A DNA stretch of 64,000 nt from positions 1 to 64,000 of the forward strand of contig NZ_FAOZ01000004.1 in assembly GCF_001536285.1 (NCBI RefSeq), written 5' to 3'. How positions within the stretch are numbered: position 1 is the stretch's first letter; every line of letters begins with the position of its first letter. The notes beneath the pieces were generated by a model, which made no database searches, was not told the origin of the DNA, and saw nothing but the letters and a program-made list of their open reading frames with translations. Shown piece after piece: positions 1 through 7,254 of the stretch. The stretch is from Parafrankia irregularis (GTDB taxonomy: Bacteria > Actinomycetota > Actinomycetes > Frankiales > Frankiaceae). The translations under genes and the position numbers were made by a program.

Positions 1-38
1 CCGAGATCAGCGTGACGCCCGAAGCCCTCGCCGCATAA
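1..38 (+). CDS. 3' end of an upstream gene (partial)
   Basis: Only the last eleven codons are visible, reading EISVTPEALAA and ending in TAA at 36-38. The gene begins before the window. The short tail does not allow a family call. The choice of frame rests only on its clean stop and GC-rich third positions, so this is tentative. Confidence 0.3.
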   Translation, partial: EISVTPEALAA

Positions 39-133
39 CCTTCCATCAGGATCACGCGGAGTCACTCTCCGTACACCACGCCCCCGGACGTGACCCCGCG
101 TCCGCCGGGTCGCCGCGTCCGCCGGCTCCGCCG

Positions 134-151
134 GAGCGGCCCGGGCCGCTC
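134..151. repeat. perfect 18-bp GC palindrome
   Basis: GAGCGGCCCGGGCCGCTC is a perfect palindrome in the 200-bp gap before the crotonase gene. It has no loop and no following T-run, so it is more likely a binding site or a structural element than an intrinsic terminator for the upstream gene. Confidence 0.4.
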
Positions 152-184
152 GAACGACGGTGGAAAAGCAGCGTTCTCTTCGCT

Positions 185-218
185 AAAGTGCCGTTCTGAT
201 CATCCAGAACGCCATTTT
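185..218. promoter_or_regulatory. 34-bp operator-like inverted repeat upstream of the acyl-CoA operon
   Basis: Two 14-bp arms, AAAGTGCCGTTCTG and CAGAACGCCATTTT, flank the spacer ATCATC and match at 12 of 14 positions. The core CGTTCTGATCATCCAGAACG has perfect 7-bp arms. The site ends 20 bp before the first ATG of an operon that encodes its own TetR regulator at 1905. Autoregulation through this site is therefore the simplest reading, but binding is inferred. Confidence 0.6.
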
Positions 219-238
219 GATCAAGCTGAGGACGGTGC

Positions 239-1021
239 ATGGCCGACGCGCGGGTGCGGCTCGACATCGACGGTCCGGTCGCAGTGATCACCAACGACAA
301 CCCGTCGAAGCACAATGCCTTCGACGACGAGATGGATCTCGCCCTGTTCGAGATCCTCGGCGAGCTGAAAGCCCGGCGGGACGTGCGCGCCGTGGTGTGG
401 CGGGCCGAGGGGAAGTCCTTCTCCTCCGGCCGCGATGTCGGTGCCCTCGGCGGCGGAGCCGTCGAGATCAGCCATCACGATCTGATGAAACGCGGCCACC
501 GCGGCATCCTGCAGATCCTCGACCTCGAGGCGCCGGTCATCGTCGCCATGAAGGGCTGGTCGATCGGCGCGTCGTTCCAGCGGGCGCTGATCTGTGACAT
601 CCGGGTGGCAGCGGAAGGCGCCCGGTTCATGCTGCCCGAGGTCGGCCACGGCGTCATTCCCGACACCGGCGGAATGGCGCGGCTGTTCCAGATGTGCGGC
701 CACGGCGTGGTCAGCGACCTGGTGCTCACCGGGCGGCCGATGGACGCCGCCGAGGCCCTGGCACACGGCGTCGTGTCCCGGGTGGTCCCGGCGGACCAGC
801 TCGACAGCACCGTGATGGAGATGGCCGCGAAGATCGCCGCGGCGCCGACCGTGACCGTGAACATGGCGCGGCGGGTGATCCGTCACCTGTCGGAACCCGC
901 GCTGCGCTCGTCGATGGCGGACGAGCTGATCTACCAGACGTTCGTCAGCAGGTCGGACGACCTGGCCGAAATGCGACAGGCGCGCGCCGAGGACCGGGCA
1001 CCGCGCTACACCGGGAGCTGA
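239..1021 (+). CDS. enoyl-CoA hydratase/isomerase (crotonase) family protein
   Basis: This 260-residue protein has normal length for the crotonase superfamily, whose members polarise the thioester carbonyl of acyl-CoA substrates. The oxyanion-hole region KGWSIGAS and the later PEVGHGVIPDTGG segment are recognisable. Alignment by eye puts Gln where the first catalytic Glu of hydratases sits (IGASFQRAL against the usual GGGCELAL), while the second Glu, in LPE, is kept. The enzyme may therefore be an isomerase or other crotonase rather than a classical hydratase. The ATG start has a GAGGA ribosome site six bases upstream. It is the first gene of a five-gene operon for CoA-thioester degradation, with the stop only five bases before the next start. 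Confidence 0.85.
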   Translation: MADARVRLDIDGPVAVITNDNPSKHNAFDDEMDLALFEILGELKARRDVRAVVWRAEGKSFSSGRDVGALGGGAVEISHHDLMKRGHRGILQILDLEAPVIVAMKGWSIGASFQRALICDIRVAAEGARFMLPEVGHGVIPDTGGMARLFQMCGHGVVSDLVLTGRPMDAAEALAHGVVSRVVPADQLDSTVMEMAAKIAAAPTVTVNMARRVIRHLSEPALRSSMADELIYQTFVSRSDDLAEMRQARAEDRAPRYTGS

Positions 1022-1026
1022 CAGCC

Positions 1027-1908
1027 TTGACCACGACCATCGGCCTGCCCGAACCACCGGCCCCCGGCGCGACCGCGCTGCCGCCGGGCACCTTCGCCGG
1101 AGTAGCGGTGGTGATCACCGGCGGCGGCACCGGGCTCGGGCGCGCCATCGCCACCGAGTTCGCCCGGCTCGGCGCCGACATCGTCCTCGGCAGCCGCAAG
1201 GACGAACACCTCGAGGCCGGCCGGGCGGCGATGGAGGAGCTCGGAGCCCGCGTGCTGGCCGTCAACTGCGACATCCGGGACCCGGAACAGATCGCGGGGC
1301 TGTTCACCGCCGCGCAGGAGGAATTCGGCCTGCCGGGCGTGCTGGTGAACAACGCCGCCGCGAACTTCCCCGTCCCGGCCGAGGAGATGTCGCCCAACGC
1401 CTGGCGCACCGTCGTCGACATCACCCTCAACGGCACGTTCTTCTGCGCCCGTGAGTTCGCGCGGCGCCATCTGGCCGCCGGCACGCCGGGATCAGTCATC
1501 AACATCGGCGCGTCCTACGCCTGGACCGGGGGGCCGGGGTTCGCGCATTCGGCCGCGGCGAAGGCCGGGGTGAAGAACATGGTCGAGACCCTCGCCGTCG
1601 AATGGTCGCCGTACGGGATCCAGGTCAACGGGCTTGTGCCCGGGATGTTCCCGCATGAGGACCAGACGGCGGACATCAAGGGCAACCTCGCCCGCAGCTC
1701 CGACAAGGACGCGACCCAGCCCGCGCTGCGGGTCGGGCGCCTGCGTGAGCTCGGCTGGGCCGCCACCTTCCTGGCCTCGCCCTACGCGCGTTTCATCTCC
1801 GGCCACACCCTCGTCGTCGACGGGGCCAACTGGCAGCGGCGATCGCTCACCAACCCGGCTGTGGTCACAGTCAGGGACCAGATGGGCCGCGGTCCCTTCA
1901 ATCCATGA
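1027..1908 (+). CDS. short-chain dehydrogenase, 2,4-dienoyl-CoA reductase-like
   Basis: The 293-residue Rossmann protein carries the nucleotide motif TGGGTGLG near residue 32 and NNAA near residue 115. Where typical SDRs have YxxSK it reads HSAAAKAG, so the catalytic Tyr is replaced by His. That substitution is characteristic of NADPH-dependent 2,4-dienoyl-CoA reductases of the DECR group, which fits a beta-oxidation operon handling unsaturated acyl-CoA. The start is taken as TTG at 1027, in frame and five bases after the crotonase stop; upstream sequence in this frame overlaps the crotonase gene and is ignored. The stop overlaps the TetR start as ATGA, so the genes are probably translationally coupled. 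Confidence 0.85.
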   Translation: MTTTIGLPEPPAPGATALPPGTFAGVAVVITGGGTGLGRAIATEFARLGADIVLGSRKDEHLEAGRAAMEELGARVLAVNCDIRDPEQIAGLFTAAQEEFGLPGVLVNNAAANFPVPAEEMSPNAWRTVVDITLNGTFFCAREFARRHLAAGTPGSVINIGASYAWTGGPGFAHSAAAKAGVKNMVETLAVEWSPYGIQVNGLVPGMFPHEDQTADIKGNLARSSDKDATQPALRVGRLRELGWAATFLASPYARFISGHTLVVDGANWQRRSLTNPAVVTVRDQMGRGPFNP

Positions 1909-2672
1909 CAGCACCGCCGAACCTCCCGCTGCCGCCGAACCTCCCGCCACGGGGGGTCGAGCGCGCGCTCGCCCGCCAGCGGCACCGCTACGAGGACGAG
2001 GTCGAGCGCCTCATCGACGCGACCTTCCGGGTCATGCGCGAACGCGACACCGCCAATCCGTCCGTCAGCGAGATCCTGGCGGCCTCGGGACTGTCGACGA
2101 CCGCGTTCTACCGTCATTTCCCGACCAAGGACGACCTGCTGCTCACGCTCCTCGAACGCGCGCACGACATCACCAGGCGGCACATCGAGGAGCGGCTGGC
2201 CGCCGAGAGCGACCCGGTCCAGCGGATCGCCGAGTGGGTGCGGGCGATGTTCGACCTGCTGCGCACGGACGACCTGGTGGTGGCTAACCGGCCCTTTCTG
2301 CTGGCTCATCCCAGGCTGCTCGAGCGGTTCCCGGCGGAGCTCGGCACCTGGTTCGACGCCCTGGTGGCACCGCTGGCGACGGCGATCGCCGACGCGAGGC
2401 GAGCGGCACCCGGGGCGCCCGCACCGCCGGCGGCAACCATGCCGTCGGCAACCACGCCGGCGGCAACTACGCCGTCGGCAGCACCCACCCGGCCGGACGT
2501 GCCCGGGTCCGACGCCGCGGTGGACGCGCGCCTGGCGATGCAGCACGTCTTCGGCATCCTCGTCGATCACGCGGCGCTGCGGCGCCGGCTGGAGGCGCAG
2601 ACGGTGGATTCGGTGATCTCCTACACCTGGCGTGCCGTTCTCGCCGCCGGCCCGGCGACTCCGTCCTCGTGA
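1905..2672 (+). CDS. TetR/AcrR family transcriptional regulator
   Basis: The 255-residue protein has the TetR N-terminal helix-turn-helix at about residues 28-75 (VSEILAASGLSTTAFYRHF). The C-terminal ligand domain has no recognisable ligand signature. Between residues about 160 and 205 lies an Ala/Thr/Pro-rich insertion encoded by roughly 15-bp repeats of the type GGCAACCACGCCGTC (about 2431-2480), absent from ordinary TetR proteins. It sits inside the acyl-CoA operon, overlapping the SDR stop by four bases. It probably controls that operon through the inverted repeat at 185-218, responding to an acyl-CoA intermediate; this is inference from position. Confidence 0.85.
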   Translation: MTAPPNLPLPPNLPPRGVERALARQRHRYEDEVERLIDATFRVMRERDTANPSVSEILAASGLSTTAFYRHFPTKDDLLLTLLERAHDITRRHIEERLAAESDPVQRIAEWVRAMFDLLRTDDLVVANRPFLLAHPRLLERFPAELGTWFDALVAPLATAIADARRAAPGAPAPPAATMPSATTPAATTPSAAPTRPDVPGSDAAVDARLAMQHVFGILVDHAALRRRLEAQTVDSVISYTWRAVLAAGPATPSS

Positions 2673-2690
2673 CGAGTTAGGGGCGCGCGG

Positions 2691-3914
2691 ATGGACATTC
2701 GGTTGAGCGGCGAGCAGCGGATGCTGGCGGACCTGGCCGCGCGGATCGCGGCCGATCTCGCACCGGGCGGCGTCGCCGCCCTGGCGCCCACCGTACGCGG
2801 GGACGGGGACGAGGCCCGCTGGTCGACCCTGGTCGAGGCGGGGCTGGTGGCCCTGCACATTCCGGCGGAGCGCGGCGGCGCCGACGAGGGCGGTGCTTAC
2901 GAGGGCTGCGCTGACGGGGGCGGTGCTGACGGGGGCGGCGGCGATGAGGGTGGTGCCGGCGGAGGCGGGGTCGTGGCGGCCGCGCTTGTCGCTGAGCGGC
3001 TGGCGGGAGATCTCGTACCCGTGCCATTCGTGGGCGCCGCCGTGTGGGCGCCGACCCTGCTCGCCGCGGCCGGCGACCGGGTAGCGGTCCAGGCCGTGGC
3101 CGCGGGCACGCTGCGGCTCGCCCCGGTTCTGCGCACCGATCTGACCGGGCTCGCCGGTCCGGGTGAGCCCGGTGTCGCCTTTGACGCCCAGGGCGCCGAC
3201 GCGGGTCTCCGGATCGGCGCCGGCGGCTGCCTACGAGCGGTGCGGCTCGATGCGGCGGCTGGCGGCGCCGACCTGACGAGATCGATGTGCCCGGTCCCCG
3301 CGGACGCGCCGGCAGCCAGTGGGATTCCCCCGGTCGGTGGGGCGCTCACCCGCGAGGATCTGGCCCGAGCCGAGGCGGTCGTCCTCGCGGTGCTCGCCGC
3401 GGACCTGCTCGGGGTGATGGGCCGCGCGCTCGACGACGCCGTCGCCCACGTCCGCGGGCGTGCGCAGTTCGGCGTTCCGGTCGGCTCGTTCCAGGTCGTC
3501 CAGCACCTGGCCGCGCACGCCGCCGTTCTGGTGGAAGGCGCGCGCAGCTCGATGTGGCATGCCGCCTGGGCGGCCGGCGAGCTGCCCACCGCCGACGCGC
3601 TGCTCGCGGCCCGGCAGGCGAAGGCGTTCTGCGCGAGTGCCGCCCGCGAGGTCGGTGAGATCGCCATCCAGATGCTGGGCGGGATCGGCCTCACCTGGGA
3701 GCACCTGGCGCAGGTGCGGCAACGCCGCATTCTGCTTTCCCGGCGCGTTCTCGGCGATGAGAACGCCCAGTACGCAGCGATTGCCACCACCCGGCTGGCC
3801 GGTGTCGGCGCGGGCACGGGCTCGGAATCGGCGGCGGAACCGGGAACAGAACCGGGAAAAGAACCGCGCGCAGGAGCAGGAGCAGGAGCAGGAGCGGGAG
3901 CGGGAGCGGGTTGA
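2691..3914 (+). CDS. acyl-CoA dehydrogenase family protein, probable non-identical subunit 1
   Basis: The 407-residue flavoprotein subunit has the C-terminal acyl-CoA dehydrogenase four-helix domain (GRAQFGVPVGSFQVVQH, then IQMLGGIGLTWEH). Its N-terminal half is unusual: residues about 63-95 are a Gly/Asp/Ala insertion from 15-bp repeats, and the usual SEPxAGSD FAD segment is not visible. The C-terminus is an (AG)n tail encoded by hexanucleotide repeats. A second dehydrogenase follows with a one-base TGATG overlap. Adjacent paired subunits of this type form alpha2beta2 FadE complexes in actinobacterial steroid side-chain degradation, one of which lacks catalytic features. I infer the same for this pair; the substrate is unknown. 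Confidence 0.8.
   Translation: MDIRLSGEQRMLADLAARIAADLAPGGVAALAPTVRGDGDEARWSTLVEAGLVALHIPAERGGADEGGAYEGCADGGGADGGGGDEGGAGGGGVVAAALVAERLAGDLVPVPFVGAAVWAPTLLAAAGDRVAVQAVAAGTLRLAPVLRTDLTGLAGPGEPGVAFDAQGADAGLRIGAGGCLRAVRLDAAAGGADLTRSMCPVPADAPAASGIPPVGGALTREDLARAEAVVLAVLAADLLGVMGRALDDAVAHVRGRAQFGVPVGSFQVVQHLAAHAAVLVEGARSSMWHAAWAAGELPTADALLAARQAKAFCASAAREVGEIAIQMLGGIGLTWEHLAQVRQRRILLSRRVLGDENAQYAAIATTRLAGVGAGTGSESAAEPGTEPGKEPRAGAGAGAGAGAGAG
3871..3910 (+). repeat. hexanucleotide tandem repeat at a gene junction
   Basis: Four CAGGAG units are followed by two CGGGAG units and a partial one. They encode the Ala-Gly tail of the first acyl-CoA dehydrogenase and place several GGAG Shine-Dalgarno-like cores before the ATG at 3914. 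Unit number could change both the tail length and the spacing of the ribosome site. Confidence 0.75.
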
Positions 3915-5050
3915 TGGACTTCTTCGACAGCCCCGCGGAGGAGGCGTTCCGGTCGGAGCTGCGTGCCTGGCTCGCAGCCCAGCAGGTCGCGCCGCTGCCA
4001 TCCGATCCGGACGCGCGCATCGAGGCGCTCGGGCAATGGCACCGGAAGCTGGCCGCCGCCGGATATGTCGGCCTGACCTTCCCGGTGCAGTACGGCGGAC
4101 GTGGGCTCGCCCCCACCTTCGACGCGATCCTCAATGACGAGCTGGGGTTCGGCGGCTATCCACCGCCGCCCGCCATCCACCACATCACCAACGCGATCCG
4201 CCTGTTCGGGTCGGATGCGCAGAAGGCGCGGCACCTGCCGGGCATGCTTGCGTGCACGGAACGCTGGTGCCAGGGCTTCAGCGAACCGGATGCGGGCAGC
4301 GACCTCGCGTCCGTCCGTACCCGTGCGATCCGCGGCACCGACGGTGAGGGCCGCGACGTCTACCATGTGCACGGCCAGAAGATCTGGACCAGCGAGGCGC
4401 TGTGGTCGCAGTGGTGCCTCCTGCTGTGCCGGACCGAGCCCGACAGGCCGGCGCACCGCGGACTGTCCATGCTGCTCGTCCCGCTGGACCTGCCCGGCAT
4501 CGAGGTGCGTCCCATCGTCACCGCCGGCGGGGCCCGCGAGTTCGCCGAGGTCTTCTTCGACGACGTCCAGGTGCCCGCGGCCGGTCTGCTGGGCGCGCCG
4601 GGGCAGGGCTGGGCGATTGCCATGCAGCTGCTCGGCTATGAACGCGGGCCCGGGGACATCGGCTGGGTCGCCCGCCTGATGCGGATGCTCACCGTGCTCG
4701 AGGACGACATCCGTTCCGGTCGGGTGGTCACGGACGAGACCGGCCGCCGGGATGTCGCCCGCGCCTGGGTGACGCTCGAAGCGCTCCGGCTGCACGTCGC
4801 GCGGACACTTTCCGCCCGTCTCGACGGATCGCTGCCGGGCCCCGAGGGCTCAATCGACAAACTGCTCGTGACGGAGGCCGACCAGGTTCTCAACCACGTC
4901 ATCATGGATCTGCGCGGAGCGGCCCCGCTGCTGGCCGAGGAATCCTGGCTCGATGCCTATTTCTGGTCGCGGGCCCAGTCGATTTTCGGCGGGACCCAGC
5001 AGATCCAGCGCTCGATCGTCGCCCAGCGCGTGCTCGGCCTGCCGAGATGA
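3914..5050 (+). CDS. acyl-CoA dehydrogenase, catalytic-type subunit 2
   Basis: The 378-residue protein is a full acyl-CoA dehydrogenase: an N-terminal helical domain, the FAD-contacting segment QGFSEPDAGSDLAS near residue 120, the beta domain with KIWTSEA, and a C-terminal helical domain ending in SIFGGTQQIQRSIVAQRVLG. It should remove two hydrogens from the alpha-beta bond of an acyl-CoA and pass electrons to an electron-transfer flavoprotein. ATG at 3914 is chosen because it overlaps the previous stop as TGATG; an in-frame TTG sits three bases earlier. It is the last gene of the operon and probably forms a heteromer with its neighbour. Confidence 0.9.
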   Translation: MDFFDSPAEEAFRSELRAWLAAQQVAPLPSDPDARIEALGQWHRKLAAAGYVGLTFPVQYGGRGLAPTFDAILNDELGFGGYPPPPAIHHITNAIRLFGSDAQKARHLPGMLACTERWCQGFSEPDAGSDLASVRTRAIRGTDGEGRDVYHVHGQKIWTSEALWSQWCLLLCRTEPDRPAHRGLSMLLVPLDLPGIEVRPIVTAGGAREFAEVFFDDVQVPAAGLLGAPGQGWAIAMQLLGYERGPGDIGWVARLMRMLTVLEDDIRSGRVVTDETGRRDVARAWVTLEALRLHVARTLSARLDGSLPGPEGSIDKLLVTEADQVLNHVIMDLRGAAPLLAEESWLDAYFWSRAQSIFGGTQQIQRSIVAQRVLGLPR

Positions 5051-5059
5051 AACCGCGCG

Positions 5060-5080
5060 CCGGGCCGGGCGGCGGCCCGG
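5060..5080. terminator. hairpin after the acyl-CoA operon
   Basis: CCGGGCCG and CGGCCCGG form an eight-pair stem with a five-base loop, starting ten bases after the stop codon. There is no U-run, so intrinsic termination is uncertain, though GC-rich actinobacterial terminators often lack one. Confidence 0.4.
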
Positions 5081-5227
5081 TAGCCCGGTGCCCGGTGGCG
5101 GACGGAATCAGAACGTTCGGGGTGTGTTGATCCACAGAACGGTGGTCGGAACGGCCCCCGGGTTGCTGAACTGGTGGGTACCGACTCCGACCGGCCGCTG
5201 TCGACCGTTCCAACGAAGGACCGATCC

Positions 5228-5605
5228 ATGACGATTCCAGCTCATCTTTCGTACACGACCGACCATGAATGGCTCGCGCTGGACGGCGATACCTGCACGG
5301 TCGGCGTCACCGAGTACGCCGCCACCGCGCTCGGCGACGTCGTGTTCGTCGAGGCACCGGAGGTCGGCCAGGCGGTGACGGCGGCCGAGGCCTGCGGCGA
5401 GATCGAGTCGACCAAGGCCGTCAGCGACCTGATCGCCCCGGTGTCCGGCGAGGTCGTCGAGGTCAACCCGACGCTGCGGGACAAGCCCGGCCTGATCAAC
5501 TCCGACCCGTACCAGGAAGGATGGATCTTCCGCGTGCGGGTGACCCGGACCCCGGCCGATCTGCTCGACGCCAATGCCTACGCCGCGCACATCGGCGAGG
5601 CGTGA
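5228..5605 (+). CDS. gcvH: glycine cleavage system H protein
   Basis: The 125-residue lipoyl carrier protein shuttles the methylamine group of glycine between the P, T and L proteins. The lipoyl-lysine motif ESTKAVSDL and the HEWL and SGEVVEVN segments are all present and the length is normal. ATG at 5228 follows GAAGGA with a seven-base spacer; an upstream in-frame start at 5174 lacks such a site. No gcvP or gcvT is nearby. The next gene is L-serine dehydratase, about 75 bases downstream, linking glycine-derived one-carbon units to serine and pyruvate. Confidence 0.92.
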   Translation: MTIPAHLSYTTDHEWLALDGDTCTVGVTEYAATALGDVVFVEAPEVGQAVTAAEACGEIESTKAVSDLIAPVSGEVVEVNPTLRDKPGLINSDPYQEGWIFRVRVTRTPADLLDANAYAAHIGEA

Positions 5606-5680
5606 CCCCCTGTGACGCCAGTGATCTCCATGATCCCTGTGACCGATGTTCCCGCCCGGGCCGAATAGACGGGTGTCGCC

Positions 5681-7171
5681 GTGGCGATCAGTGTTTTCGA
5701 GCTGTTCAAGGTCGGCATCGGGCCGTCCTCGTCGCACACCGTCGGGCCGATGCGTGCCGCCGGGATGTTCGCGGAGCACCTGGCGGCTGGCGGACAACTG
5801 CTCCGCACCGTCCGGGTGCTGGCCGAGCTGTTCGGATCGCTGGGGGCCACCGGCCGGGGCCACTCCAGCGACCGTGCGGTGATCCTCGGCCTGCTCGGGC
5901 ACCGCCCCGAGACGATCGACCCGGCGCAGGTGGACGCCGAGGTGCGGGCCGCCCACGCGAACGGCTGCCTCGACCTGCTCGGCCGGCACCGGATCGGCTT
6001 CGACCCCGGCCGGGACCTGGTGCTGCACTTGCACAGAACGCTGCCGTTCCACCCGAACGGCATGCGTTTCACCGCCTTCGACGAGACGGGCGCGGTGTGC
6101 GGCGAGCGTGTGTACTACTCGGTGGGCGGCGGGTTCGTCCTCGACGAGGACACGATCGCCAGCACGGACCGGCTGACCGCGGACGGGACCGTGCCGCCCT
6201 ACCCGATCACCTCCGGCGACCAGCTGCTGAAACACTGCTCCGCGTCCGGCCTGCCGATCAGCGAGATCATGCTCGCGAACGAGACGGTGTGGCGCACGCC
6301 GGAGGACGTCCGCAGCGGTCTGCTGGCCATCTGGGACGTCATGCAGCGCTGCATCGTCAGCGGTTTGTCGACCGAGGGCACCCTGCCCGGCCGGCTCGGC
6401 GTCCCGCGCCGCGCGCCGGGCCTGCACCGCCGGCTCACCGCCGAAGAGCTCACCGCCGAAGAGCTCGCAGCCGCGGAGCCGAGCGTCGCGGTACGTGGTT
6501 CCGCGGAGCCGCGTGTCGTGGAGCCCGGTTCCGCGGAACCGGGCGGCGCGACACGCGGCGGCGCCCCGCTCGACCCGCTGCACGTCATCGACCGGGTCAG
6601 CCTCGCCGCCCTCGCGGTCAACGAGGAGAACGCCGCCGGCGGACGGGTCGTCACTGCTCCGACCAACGGTGCCGCGGGCATCATTCCCGCCGTCCTGCAC
6701 TACCTTTCCCGGTTCGTACCGGGCAGCACGGACGACGACGTGGTGCGTTTCCTGCTCACCGCTGGCGCGATCGGACTGCTCTACAAGGAGAACGCCTCGA
6801 TCTCGGGCGCGGAGGTCGGCTGCCAGGGTGAGGTCGGCGTCGCCTGCTCCATGGCGGCCGCCGGGTTGTGCGAGGTGCTGGGCGGGACGCCGCAACAGGT
6901 CGAGAACGCCGCCGAGATCGGTATGGAGCACAACCTCGGGCTCACCTGCGACCCGGTCGAGGGGCTCGTCCAGGTGCCCTGCATCGAGCGGAACGCGATG
7001 GGCGCGGTGAAGGCCATCAACGCCGCCCGCCTGGCGCTGCACGGAAGCGGCGAGCACATCGTGAGCCTCGACAAGGTCATCCGCACCATGCGCGAGACCG
7101 GCGCGGATATGAAGGACAAATACAAGGAGACCTCTCGCGGCGGCCTCGCCGTGAACTTCATCGAGTGCTGA
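5681..7171 (+). CDS. sdaA: L-serine ammonia-lyase (iron-sulfur, single chain)
   Basis: This 496-residue enzyme deaminates L-serine to pyruvate and ammonia with a [4Fe-4S] cluster. The beta domain begins with [19 protein letters not shown], and the alpha domain holds the cluster cysteines in [12 protein letters not shown] and [12 protein letters not shown]. The GTG start at 5681 reads directly into the conserved N-terminus. Between the domains, residues about 250-300 are an Ala/Glu/Pro/Gly-rich insertion, which explains a length some 40 residues above usual. That insertion contains a 22-bp perfect palindrome (6523-6544) whose core also occurs in the herA gene of this window. The gene is probably cotranscribed with gcvH. 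Confidence 0.93.
   Translation: MAISVFELFKVGIGPSSSHTVGPMRAAGMFAEHLAAGGQLLRTVRVLAELFGSLGATGRGHSSDRAVILGLLGHRPETIDPAQVDAEVRAAHANGCLDLLGRHRIGFDPGRDLVLHLHRTLPFHPNGMRFTAFDETGAVCGERVYYSVGGGFVLDEDTIASTDRLTADGTVPPYPITSGDQLLKHCSASGLPISEIMLANETVWRTPEDVRSGLLAIWDVMQRCIVSGLSTEGTLPGRLGVPRRAPGLHRRLTAEELTAEELAAAEPSVAVRGSAEPRVVEPGSAEPGGATRGGAPLDPLHVIDRVSLAALAVNEENAAGGRVVTAPTNGAAGIIPAVLHYLSRFVPGSTDDDVVRFLLTAGAIGLLYKENASISGAEVGCQGEVGVACSMAAAGLCEVLGGTPQQVENAAEIGMEHNLGLTCDPVEGLVQVPCIERNAMGAVKAINAARLALHGSGEHIVSLDKVIRTMRETGADMKDKYKETSRGGLAVNFIEC
6523..6544. repeat. in-frame palindromic element, copy 1 (in sdaA)
   Basis: A 22-bp perfect palindrome with core GGTTCCGCGGAACC encodes part of the peptide PGSAEPGG inside the interdomain insertion of the serine dehydratase. 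An imperfect copy of the core, GGTTCCGCGGAGCC, lies about 30 bases upstream. The same core with a similar peptide (GSAEPGG) is found in the ATPase gene at 20841-20854. Confidence 0.6.
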
Positions 7172-7254
7172 CCGCTCGGCGGCCGACATGAACCGGCTTC
7201 CGTGTAGTTGGAATCGCACCGTGTTCACGCGCCGTGTTCACACGGGGGAGGACG

